A DNA stretch of 39,819 nt from DATDSR01 sp038062165. Lineage in GTDB: Bacteria; Patescibacteriota; Minisyncoccia; Phycocordibacterales; DATDSR01. Position numbers and translations under genes: made by a program. The first letter of the stretch is position 1, and each line of letters opens with the position of its first letter. The DNA lies in contig JBBTXQ010000027.1 of assembly GCA_038062165.1 (NCBI GenBank), positions 1 to 39,819 on the forward strand, read 5' to 3'. The notes below the pieces were generated by a model. The model worked only from the letters and a program-made list of their open reading frames with translations, ran no database searches and was not told the origin of the DNA. This document shows positions 1 to 6,285 of this stretch, piece after piece.

Positions 1-75
1 CATGTACTCTCTGAAGTCTCTTTACTTGAATTATGATAGAGTGAAAATTAAGCCAGAAAAGATCCAAAATCAAAT

Positions 76-1203
76 ATGAATAGTATACAAATGGTAGACC
101 TTGTCGGTCAGTACAAGGAGATTAAAACAGAAATTGATAAAGCAATTTCTGCCGTATTATTATCGGCCAAGTTTGTAAATGGCCCCGAGGTTCATGAATT
201 TGCCACTAATCTTAAAAATTACACCGGAGCGGGGTTCGTGGTTCCGTGTGCAAATGGAACCGATGCCCTCCAGATTGCCATGATGGCTCTTGAATTTGAG
301 CGTGGGGATGAAATAATCGTACCGGCGTTTACTTATGTCGCTACTGTTGAGGCAATTGCTTTGCTAGGCCTTAAACCACGACTTGTAGATGTTGATCCGG
401 ACACATTTAACATAAATCCGAAATCCATAGAACAAAACATTAATTCTCGGACTAGAGGAATAGTCGCTGTTCACATGTTTGGCCAAGCGGCTGACATGGA
501 AGAAATAATGAAGATAGCACAAAAAAATAACTTAAAAGTTATCGAAGATAATGCTCAATCTATCGGGTGCGAAATAACTTTTTCAGATGGCAGCAAGAGA
601 CAAGCCGGTACCATAGGACATATTGGCACTACTTCTTTTTTCCCTTCAAAAAATCTCGGAGCTTATGGGGATGGGGGTGCGATTTTTACCAGTGACGGGC
701 AGTTAAGTGATAGGCTTAAAACAATAAGTAGCCACGGCCAAAGACAGAAGTACTGCTATGATGAGATAGGAGTAAATTCAAGATTGGATACTATCCAGGC
801 CGCTATACTTAATGTGAAGCTTAAGAAACTAGACGAATATATTTCGCGAAGACAAAAAATTGCCGCATATTATGATGCGCAGTTAGGAAGTTTGGATAAC
901 GTTTCAATTCCTAAACGTAACAAAAAAAGTACGCACGTATTTCATCAGTATACTTTGAAATTACACAACAAAGACAGAGGCGTTTTTCAAGATTATTTAA
1001 AGGGGAAAGGGATACCCACAATGATTTATTACCCGTTACCTATGCATCTCCAAAAAGCGTATTTGCATTATGGGCACAAGAAAGGTGATTTCCCCATTTC
1101 AGAAAAATTGTGCGAAGAAGTGATTTCCATCCCCATGCATACCCAAATGAACGATGCAGCGCTCGAGTTCATCACCGGGATTATTAGACAATATTTCGAA
1201 TAA
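76..1203 (+). CDS. wlbC: DegT/DnrJ/EryC1/StrS aminotransferase, probable UDP-GlcNAcA 3-aminotransferase
   Basis: This is a PLP-dependent sugar aminotransferase. It probably converts the 3-oxo sugar made by WlbA into UDP-2-acetamido-3-amino-2,3-dideoxy-glucuronate in the cytoplasm. The 375-residue length is normal for the family. The Schiff-base lysine is K192 in the motif FFPSKNLGAYGDGG, and the region with CANGTDAL (residues 58-65) matches the cofactor/substrate pocket. It is followed at 1 nt by an acetyltransferase and then by a WlbA-like dehydrogenase, the gene set of the Bordetella wlb / Pseudomonas wbp pathway. The context is what makes the specific substrate likely; family membership alone would not. 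A TATGAT hexamer lies at 32-37 and there is no SD, so the promoter is only tentative. Confidence 0.88.
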   Translation: MNSIQMVDLVGQYKEIKTEIDKAISAVLLSAKFVNGPEVHEFATNLKNYTGAGFVVPCANGTDALQIAMMALEFERGDEIIVPAFTYVATVEAIALLGLKPRLVDVDPDTFNINPKSIEQNINSRTRGIVAVHMFGQAADMEEIMKIAQKNNLKVIEDNAQSIGCEITFSDGSKRQAGTIGHIGTTSFFPSKNLGAYGDGGAIFTSDGQLSDRLKTISSHGQRQKYCYDEIGVNSRLDTIQAAILNVKLKKLDEYISRRQKIAAYYDAQLGSLDNVSIPKRNKKSTHVFHQYTLKLHNKDRGVFQDYLKGKGIPTMIYYPLPMHLQKAYLHYGHKKGDFPISEKLCEEVISIPMHTQMNDAALEFITGIIRQYFE

Positions 1204-1204
1204 G

Positions 1205-1804
1205 ATGGAGAACAAAAAAATTGAGAACAAAAAGGAATTTTTTGCCCATGAGACGGCAGTTATAGATGAGGGTGCCAAGATTGGCAAGGGCACTAAGATT
1301 TGGCACTTCTGTCATGTCATGCCTGAATCACAAATAGGCGAGGGTTGTAATTTGGGCCAAAATGTATTAGTTTCACCTGGTGTAATACTGGGCAAGAACG
1401 TAAAGGTCCAAAACAACGTGTCTCTCTATACTGGTGTTATTTGCGAAGACGATGTTTTCCTTGGGCCTTCGGTGGTTTTTACGAACATAAAGAACCCCAG
1501 AAGTGCAGTTGTGAGAAAGGGTCAGTATGAGCAAACATTGGTTAAAAAGGGCGCTAGTATAGGGGCCAACGCCACAGTCATTTGTGGCGTTACGATCGGA
1601 GAGTATGCTTTTGTAGGAGCAGGAGCAGTGGTTACCAAGGACGTTTCTCCATATGCTTTAGTTGTAGGTAATCCAGCAAGACAGATTGGTTGGGTTAGTG
1701 AGTATGGACACAGGTTGGAGTTTAAAGAGGGGATTGCAACGTGTCCAGAGAGTGGTGAGAAATACGAACTATCTGACGACGAAGTAAGAAAGATTAATAA
1801 ATAA
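1205..1804 (+). CDS. wlbB: Left-handed beta-helix N-acetyltransferase, WlbB/WbpD-like
   Basis: A predicted 199-residue acetyl-CoA-dependent transferase that would acetylate the 3-amino group of UDP-2-acetamido-3-amino-2,3-dideoxy-glucuronate. The protein is built from hexapeptide repeats (AVIDEGAKIGKGTKIW, QIGEGCNLGQNVLV, VILGKNVKVQNNV, GASIGANATVICGVTIGEYAFVGAGAVV), the signature of the left-handed parallel beta-helix fold, usually a trimer. I chose ATG 1205 rather than the in-frame ATG at 1154, because 1205 starts 1 nt after the wlbC stop while 1154 would overlap wlbC by about 50 nt and add a non-conserved N-terminus. The C-terminus carries a CPESGEKYEL segment typical of WbpD-like enzymes. 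Confidence 0.87.
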   Translation: MENKKIENKKEFFAHETAVIDEGAKIGKGTKIWHFCHVMPESQIGEGCNLGQNVLVSPGVILGKNVKVQNNVSLYTGVICEDDVFLGPSVVFTNIKNPRSAVVRKGQYEQTLVKKGASIGANATVICGVTIGEYAFVGAGAVVTKDVSPYALVVGNPARQIGWVSEYGHRLEFKEGIATCPESGEKYELSDDEVRKINK

Positions 1805-1810
1805 TAGATA

Positions 1811-2755
1811 ATGAAAAGGTTCGCCCTTATTGGTGCCGCCGGCTATATCGCCGAAAAGCATATGAAAGCTATTGCCGAGACCGGCAATGATTTGGTGGCT
1901 GCCGTAGATATCAGCGATAGTGTTGGCATACTTGATAAGTATTTTCCGCAGGCACACTTCTTCACAGATTTTGAAAAATTTGAAAAGCATATCGATCTTC
2001 TTCGCGAACAGGGCGAAAAAATAGACTATGTCAGCATATGTACTCCAAATTATCTACATGATTCGCACATTAGATTTGCTCTAAAATGTGGAGCGGATGC
2101 AATATGTGAAAAGCCTCTGGCTTTGGATCCAAGGGGTGTGGAAGCCTTGGCAGACTTTGAGAGAAAGGGAGAGAATAAAATTTATACTATTCTCCAATTA
2201 AGACTCCATCCTAAGATGATTGAGCTTAAAAAGAGAATAGAAGATGGTCCCAAAGACAAGATTTATGATGTGATCCTCACGTACAATCCTCTAAGAGGAA
2301 GATGGTATTTTTCAAGCTGGAAAGGTCAAGATGAGAAGGCGGGAGGAATTGTAATGAATATTGGCGTGCATTTTTTCGATACACTTATTTGGTTGTTCGG
2401 TAATGTTAAGGAGAGCATCGTTCACGTTATGGAGCCCGACAGATCGGCCGGTTATCTTGATTTGGAAAGAGCAAGAGTGAAATGGCTCCTCTCGTTGCGT
2501 GAGGATACTCTTCCAGCGCACATAAAAATAAAACCTCTGGGTGATCGGTATTACAGATCAATAACAGTTGATGGGGAAGAGGTCGAATTTAGTACCGGGT
2601 TTGCAGATCTGCACACTCTCTCCTATAAAGAAATTTTAAGAGGCGATGGTTTTGGTCCTCGAGAGGTGATGCCAAGCATTGAGGTAGTACATAATATACG
2701 TATAGCCAAGCCAATTGGTCTCAAAGGGGAATATCATCCATTTTTAAAAAAATGA
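1811..2755 (+). CDS. wlbA: Gfo/Idh/MocA oxidoreductase, WlbA-like UDP-GlcNAcA 3-dehydrogenase
   Basis: A 314-residue NAD-dependent dehydrogenase predicted to oxidise C3 of UDP-N-acetyl-glucuronate, the first step before WlbC and WlbB. The N-terminus MKRFALIGAAGYIAEKHMKA is the Rossmann dinucleotide-binding segment and closely resembles Bordetella WlbA as I remember it. The CEKPL motif characteristic of the Gfo/Idh family is present near residue 98, and NIGVHFFDTLIWLFG matches the catalytic His region. It starts 6 nt after wlbB without an SD. The three genes together give a complete route from UDP-GlcNAcA to UDP-GlcNAc3NAcA, a surface-glycan sugar. Confidence 0.92.
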   Translation: MKRFALIGAAGYIAEKHMKAIAETGNDLVAAVDISDSVGILDKYFPQAHFFTDFEKFEKHIDLLREQGEKIDYVSICTPNYLHDSHIRFALKCGADAICEKPLALDPRGVEALADFERKGENKIYTILQLRLHPKMIELKKRIEDGPKDKIYDVILTYNPLRGRWYFSSWKGQDEKAGGIVMNIGVHFFDTLIWLFGNVKESIVHVMEPDRSAGYLDLERARVKWLLSLREDTLPAHIKIKPLGDRYYRSITVDGEEVEFSTGFADLHTLSYKEILRGDGFGPREVMPSIEVVHNIRIAKPIGLKGEYHPFLKK

Positions 2756-2776
2756 GTGGCTATATAATGACTATGA

Positions 2777-3478
2777 ATGACAGAGGATATTAGTAGAAAG
2801 AATATCGAAAGTTTTTCTTCCACTAATTCTGTGGAAGCCTACTCGAATGATTACTTGCGTGAGAGCGAGCGTTATGTGATAGATACTTATGGCACGAGGG
2901 GCAAGCGGGTGCTTGATCTCGGTTGCGGCACAGGTCGCACAACTTCGTACATATATAAGAATGGTGCAGATGTAGTGGGGATTGATCCGGCCGAAGGCAT
3001 GATTACTCGAGGTCGCGAGTTGCATCCAGAATTGGACTTGCGAGTGGGGGACGCGCGCCATCTCGATTTCCCAGACAATTATTTTGATTTAGTTTTTTTC
3101 TCATTCAATGGTTTGGATAATCTTTACCCAATTTCAGAAAGGCAAAATGCAGTCAGAGAGATTAAGAGAGTTTTGAAAACTGGCGGGATCTTCGCCTATT
3201 CATCCCACAATTCGCTTGCCTTGCCGCGCACCGCAAGAGGCTTAAGGGATTGGTTCCTAAATCTGCCACATTTCCATTTAGGCCCTCATTATAGAATTGA
3301 ACGTCATGATTTCGGCAAACTAATTCAGTACTACAACAACGTCTGGAACGAAGAGCGCTGGATCACATCTGAAGGTTTTAAGCTTGAGAAGCGCATCGGC
3401 GGCCCCTTCAGCGAGCGCTTCCCCATGTATATCTGCCGCAAGCCACAACTTGGAGGCCTTGCCTCTAAGTTGTTATAG
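2777..3478 (+). CDS. Class I SAM-dependent methyltransferase
   Basis: A 233-residue methyltransferase of the Methyltransf_11/25 type. Motif I is VLDLGCGTGRT (residues 45-55), followed by an acidic ribose-binding residue in GADVVGIDPAEGM and by motif IV-like LDLVFFSFNGLDNL. The substrate is unknown. Its place directly after wlbCBA suggests a role in glycan modification, but that is inference. The C-terminal third (SSHNSLA..., GPHYR, QYYNNVW, ERFP.YIC) is repeated in the broken copy at 4073-4362, so this gene was once duplicated locally. Confidence 0.85.
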   Translation: MTEDISRKNIESFSSTNSVEAYSNDYLRESERYVIDTYGTRGKRVLDLGCGTGRTTSYIYKNGADVVGIDPAEGMITRGRELHPELDLRVGDARHLDFPDNYFDLVFFSFNGLDNLYPISERQNAVREIKRVLKTGGIFAYSSHNSLALPRTARGLRDWFLNLPHFHLGPHYRIERHDFGKLIQYYNNVWNEERWITSEGFKLEKRIGGPFSERFPMYICRKPQLGGLASKLL

Positions 3479-3490
3479 GTGCTACACCTG

Positions 3491-3519
3491 TTGACATTCG
3501 TCAAGTTCTCTGATAGCCT
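3491..3519 (+). promoter_or_regulatory. Sigma70-type promoter with extended -10 (TTGACA-17-TAGCCT)
   Basis: TTGACA at 3491-3496 and TAGCCT at 3514-3519 are separated by 17 nt, with TG-A directly before the -10. It lies 12 nt after the methyltransferase stop and serves the ORFan at 3546. The element TGATAnnnT recurs at 5133, 17535 and 35633. Confidence 0.7.
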
Positions 3520-3545
3520 CCGTTTAGAAAGAGAGGTAAAGGGCC

Positions 3546-3920
3546 ATGGGACTTAACCTATCAATTTATCCACTTGTGGATCCAAGCCGTTTAAGGGGAA
3601 CTGCGAGTTGTCTAGACAGGCTTTCCTTCGATCGGGATTATAGGATCTTTGCTCAATTCTCCGACGCAGAGCTTCGAGCCGGAGATACGCCAGAATATCC
3701 TGTAGGCTCTATCAAGTGCGAGAGGATTCCTTCGGACTGCTGGCTGGACATAAACGGCAAGAGAACGAGAAAAAACGGTGATCAGGTGGTCACCTTCGTC
3801 TATGCCGAAGACGCTCAAAGACTCATGATGCCAGCCGATACGTCACAGAAGAACAAGGCCATCAAAGCCTTCATCGATGCTCTGCCTCCGGATGCTCCAA
3901 TCATCCTTTGGTGGAGCTAA
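3546..3920 (+). CDS. Hypothetical protein (ORFan, SD-led single-gene unit)
   Basis: A 124-residue soluble-looking protein I do not recognise. It has no signal peptide or TM segment, and a hydrophobic, Trp-containing C-terminus (APIILWWS). An SD-like GAGAGG lies shortly upstream of ATG, unlike most genes in this window. The coding sequence is richer in GC and in C-ending codons than the wlb genes. It has its own promoter (3491-3519) and a perfect hairpin terminator (3939-3963), so it is a self-contained unit like those at 5163, 13993, 17644 and 35663. No function is proposed. Confidence 0.7.
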   Translation: MGLNLSIYPLVDPSRLRGTASCLDRLSFDRDYRIFAQFSDAELRAGDTPEYPVGSIKCERIPSDCWLDINGKRTRKNGDQVVTFVYAEDAQRLMMPADTSQKNKAIKAFIDALPPDAPIILWWS

Positions 3921-3938
3921 TTTGGAATCTCGCACACG

Positions 3939-3963
3939 AACCCCGAGGATCATCCTCGGGGTT
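3939..3963 (+). terminator. Perfect 12-bp hairpin, probable intrinsic terminator
   Basis: Arms AACCCCGAGGAT and ATCCTCGGGGTT pair perfectly around a single C, followed by an AT-rich stretch (CTCATATTTATA) without a strict T-run. It lies 18 nt after the stop of the 124-residue ORFan. Confidence 0.7.
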
Positions 3964-4002
3964 CTCATATTTATACTAGAATTTTTGAATTAGAGAATCC
4001 CC

Positions 4003-4019
4003 CGGAGGGTAACCCTCCG
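4003..4019. repeat. REP palindrome, family A copy 1
   Basis: CGGAGGGT and ACCCTCCG arms around a central A, followed on the right by GTAG (overlapping the final G). It is in inverted orientation to the copy at 4052-4068 (central T), giving a BIME-like pair. Confidence 0.75.
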
Positions 4020-4042
4020 TAGCAAAGCAATGATAACTCTAA

Positions 4043-4080
4043 TTTGTCAAACGGAGGGTTACCCTCCGTAGGTTAGCCAT
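4043..4080. repeat. REP palindrome, family A copy 2, with extended flanks
   Basis: The palindrome (4052-4068) is CGGAGGGT-T-ACCCTCCG. Its flanks, TTGTCAAAC on the left and TAGGTTAGCCA on the right, recur around the copy at 4373-4417, where they form the 3' end of the transposase gene. So this copy is an extended element end, not just a hairpin. Confidence 0.75.
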
Positions 4081-4362
4081 TCGAGTCACAATTCACTTGC
4101 CATCCCACACACATTGCCCGGCCTGAAAGATTTATTTAGAAATATGTTCAAATTGCGAGTAGGCCCTCATTATCGCAATATCAACCAAGGTTTCGGGCCC
4201 CTAGTGCAGTACTATAACAACGTCTGGCAGGAAAAAAAGTTCATAGAAAATTGTGGATTTAGGTTATTAGAACGCCTCGGAGGTTCCGTGAGAGAACGCT
4301 TCCCCCTTTATATTTGCAAAAAATCACAACCCGGAGGGTTACCCTCCGGAACAACACGATAA
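4073..4362 (+). pseudogene. Truncated C-terminal fragment of a methyltransferase (paralogue of the gene at 2777)
   Basis: Read in frame from about 4081, the fragment gives SSHNSLAIPHT..., then GPHYR, QYYNNVW, GGSVRERFPLYICKKSQPGG. This aligns along its whole length with the last ~90 residues of the methyltransferase at 2777-3478, about half identical by eye. The SAM-binding N-terminal half is missing. Homology starts where REP copy 2 ends, and the 3' end (codons for PGGLPSG) runs into REP copy 3. An in-frame TTG at 4114 could start an 82-residue ORF, but it lacks motif I. I read it as a duplicated copy destroyed by REP/RAYT activity. Confidence 0.82.
4331..4349. repeat. REP palindrome, family A copy 3 (left edge of RAYT element)
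   Basis: CCGGAGGGT and ACCCTCCGG arms around a central T, forming the last codons of the methyltransferase fragment. This copy lacks the GTAG flank seen on the other copies. Confidence 0.72.
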
Positions 4363-4368
4363 AGAAAG

Positions 4369-5052
4369 CTACTTGTCAAACAAGGGGTTACCCTTCGTAG
4401 GTTCGTAGGTTAGCCAATCAAGCATTTCGGTTTCGTATTCTTCAATATTTGCAAAATATTTTGGAAAGGTATCTAAGTTTAATATCTTAGATTCCGGTCT
4501 CCATAGGTCCAGATGATCGGAGTAACTTGAGAATTTGTAATCTCGCAAATTTTGTAATACCTTTCTCGCCGCATGCTTATTCAGTTTGCCGGGTTTAATT
4601 CCAAACAATGCTCCAGGATTTAGGTGAATGTATGCGAACAAATATTTTAGGTGTTCGTTATTTTTTATATGTACGGCCTTGAATGTTCCCTCAAACAGTC
4701 TGCCAGTTCTATTATTACAGAGATTGAAGTACATAGAGTGAGACGTACCTAATTTCATCATAAATTTACTTATACCTCCTTCCTGTCTCTCCTTGGCAAG
4801 TACATGGTGATGGTTGTCCATCATTGCGTAGGAACCAATGTCGATTAATCTCTTCCCAACATCAACATCGTAGGCAGAATCAATAGTTGGAATTTCCCGA
4901 AAGTTTAATTCTTTGTTTCCGTTGCACAAGTAGAGTAATTTTTGAAATCTGATTTTGTCATTCTCGTTAGTGAAAATATTTCTCTTCTCAATGCCTCGGT
5001 TAAAGCAGTGATAGTACTCATTTAGAGAAAATTTAAAGTTTCTAGTTGCCAT
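4369..5052 (-). CDS. REP-associated tyrosine transposase (Y1_Tnp / RAYT), family A
   Basis: A 227-residue single-strand DNA transposase/nickase of the HUH Y1 class (IS200-like, PF01797 type). The metal-binding HUH motif is HHH at residues 81-83 (MMDNHHHVLAK), and the likely nucleophile is Y108 in SHSMYFNLCNNRTGRLFEGTF. The N-terminal EYYHCFNRGIEKRNIF block and YIHLNPG are also family hallmarks. The last residues (LTYEPTKGNPLFDK) are encoded by the degenerate REP copy itself, so repeat and gene are fused. The -10 is probably TATAAA or TAAAAT just upstream on the minus strand, with no SD. A second divergent RAYT lies at 35932. Confidence 0.9.
   Translation of the reverse strand: MATRNFKFSLNEYYHCFNRGIEKRNIFTNENDKIRFQKLLYLCNGNKELNFREIPTIDSAYDVDVGKRLIDIGSYAMMDNHHHVLAKERQEGGISKFMMKLGTSHSMYFNLCNNRTGRLFEGTFKAVHIKNNEHLKYLFAYIHLNPGALFGIKPGKLNKHAARKVLQNLRDYKFSSYSDHLDLWRPESKILNLDTFPKYFANIEEYETEMLDWLTYEPTKGNPLFDK
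4373..4417. repeat. REP palindrome, family A copy 4, degenerate, inside the RAYT 3' end
   Basis: It matches copy 2 (TTGTCAAAC...TAGGTTAGCCA) with a degraded left arm (AAGGGGT) and right arm (ACCCTTCG), plus a small duplication of CGTAGGTT. It overlaps the last ~15 codons of the transposase. Confidence 0.7.
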
Positions 5053-5083
5053 GTAGTAATTTTATACTAATCCACTCTTCTAC

Positions 5084-5100
5084 AAAGGGTAACCCTCCGG
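5084..5100. repeat. REP palindrome, family A copy 5 (right edge of RAYT element)
   Basis: A degenerate left arm AAAGGGT and an intact right arm ACCCTCCGG around a central A. Read on the minus strand it is followed by GTAG like copies 1, 2 and 4. It is inverted relative to copies 2-4. Confidence 0.65.
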
Positions 5101-5112
5101 AATTATGACATA

Positions 5113-5141
5113 TTGATAATAATCAGTAAACATGATAGGGT
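5113..5141 (+). promoter_or_regulatory. Sigma70-type promoter with extended -10 (TTGATA-17-TAGGGT)
   Basis: TTGATA at 5113-5118 and TAGGGT at 5136-5141, 17 nt apart, with TG-A before the -10. It drives the ORFan at 5163 and lies just outside the right REP edge. Confidence 0.6.
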
Positions 5142-5162
5142 GTGCAGAGGGAGGACAAAGCA

Positions 5163-5465
5163 ATGTACAACGTTGCATTTGTGTACACGAGAGAAACTGG
5201 TGGCTTCGAAGGAGTTGTGACATGGTGCACTTTCAAATCCAAAGAGGATTTCGACAAATTTTACACAGATGAGATCCGAAAAAGAGAACGAGTGGTGGAA
5301 GAAGGGATCTCGCAAGAACGTTGTATCGAACTTGTTAAGTTGACCCCTCATGCTTGTAGAGTAGCCGCTGCCATTCAAAAGGCAACGGGGCCGGATGGAG
5401 AAATTGATGTGGAATCGCTAAAAATGGAACTCCACATGGCACTAATGGCAAGCAGTCTGGAGTAG
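5163..5465 (+). CDS. Hypothetical protein (ORFan, SD-led single-gene unit)
   Basis: A 100-residue protein of unknown function beginning MYNVAFVYTRETGGFEG. The start is fixed by a strong SD, GGGAGG at 5149-5154, 8 nt before ATG 5163; an upstream in-frame GTG at 5142 would sit before the SD. The N-terminal half looks like an alpha/beta domain with aromatic strands, and the C-terminal half is helical and acidic. No TM segment or signal peptide is visible. It has its own promoter and a 15-bp terminator. Confidence 0.72.
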   Translation: MYNVAFVYTRETGGFEGVVTWCTFKSKEDFDKFYTDEIRKRERVVEEGISQERCIELVKLTPHACRVAAAIQKATGPDGEIDVESLKMELHMALMASSLE

Positions 5466-5484
5466 CATCGACTGCTCGAGTAAC

Positions 5485-5527
5485 AAGGGGCCACGTTCTG
5501 ACGAGAACGTGGCCCCTTACAATTTTT
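5485..5527 (+). terminator. Strong intrinsic terminator (15-bp perfect stem)
   Basis: Arms AAGGGGCCACGTTCT and AGAACGTGGCCCCTT pair perfectly around a GACG loop and are followed by ACAATTTTT. Confidence 0.88.
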
Positions 5528-5561
5528 CGGGCGAATTTTATGCTAGACTTTTTAATACTTT

Positions 5562-6278
5562 ATGATTTTGATTCACAGAAAGTTCGGTTTGTTTAAGTCA
5601 GTTAGGATTTTACTCCAAAGGGAGACTTTGGAGCAGATTCTAAAATTCAGCAAATGGGATTACGTGACTGTTGTTTCTTATAATCCTTTACCAGAATTGG
5701 AGAAAGCGGGATTTGTTTTGACTACGAAAAATATCGCTAATATTTACTTAGGCGAGAGAAAAAGTGATGAGGAAATTCTGGCAAGTTTCTCTCGCAACAC
5801 ACGCAATGAGATACACAGAACTGAAACGATTCAGGAATTACGATTCATGATTCATGAAGGGTATAAAAAAGAAGAATACGAGTTGTATGAAAGTTTTGAG
5901 AAGAGCCAAGATAGGAAACCTTGGAGAGAGGAGACGCTAAAAGAGGGAATTGTGCACTTCAATGCTTATTATAAGGGTGAGTTAGTCTCAAGTCTGCCTT
6001 GTTATGATCTATTTCCAGCACTTCAGGTGCGGGCCATGTTTTCTAAGCGTTTAAGTACACACGATCATGAATTTAACAAGATAATTAGCAACGCGAACAG
6101 AAGGTTGGTTTACGAAACTTGCAAATGGGCGCTTAATAAAGGGTATAAATTTGTTGGTTTGGGTGCTGTTACTACCAGTACAGAACAAAAGGCGAATGTG
6201 GCCCAGTTTAAGATGTTCTTTGATCCTAAAGTAGAGACAGAATACACCTATACACGTAGGCCTTGGTTTATGTTATGA
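5562..6278 (+). CDS. FemAB/GNAT-like acyltransferase
   Basis: A 238-residue protein with a FemAB-like layout. It has YLGERKSDEEILASFSRNTRNEIHR (residues ~62-86), resembling the Fem-type block where a short-chain kinase-like acidic run is followed by K/R-rich RxxIRR sequence, and a C-terminal GYKFVGLGAV...QFKMFFDPKVETEYTY, like the conserved FKxxFGG end of the family. Such enzymes transfer amino acids or acyl groups to peptidoglycan precursors or surface glycans. It lies just upstream of an O-antigen ligase-type gene, which fits an envelope role. TGCTAGACT at 5541-5549 is a possible extended -10. The specific substrate is unknown. Confidence 0.65.
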   Translation: MILIHRKFGLFKSVRILLQRETLEQILKFSKWDYVTVVSYNPLPELEKAGFVLTTKNIANIYLGERKSDEEILASFSRNTRNEIHRTETIQELRFMIHEGYKKEEYELYESFEKSQDRKPWREETLKEGIVHFNAYYKGELVSSLPCYDLFPALQVRAMFSKRLSTHDHEFNKIISNANRRLVYETCKWALNKGYKFVGLGAVTTSTEQKANVAQFKMFFDPKVETEYTYTRRPWFML

Positions 6279-6279
6279 T
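6274..6279 (+). promoter_or_regulatory. Leaderless-type -10 (TATGAT) for the O-antigen ligase gene
   Basis: TATGAT ends 6 nt before ATG 6286 and has a TG-T extension, so the predicted +1 is the A of ATG. It overlaps the last codons of the upstream gene. Confidence 0.6.
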
Positions 6280-6285
6280 TGCCAC

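Larger units (their letters stand above)
4331..5100 (-). mobile_element. RAYT/REP element A (IS200/IS605-like tyrosine transposase with REP ends)
   Basis: The element consists of a minus-strand Y1-type transposase gene (4369-5052) bracketed by family A REP palindromes: 4331-4349 and 4373-4417 on the left, a degenerate inverted copy (5084-5100) on the right. Exact ends cannot be set without comparing other copies. Confidence 0.65.
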
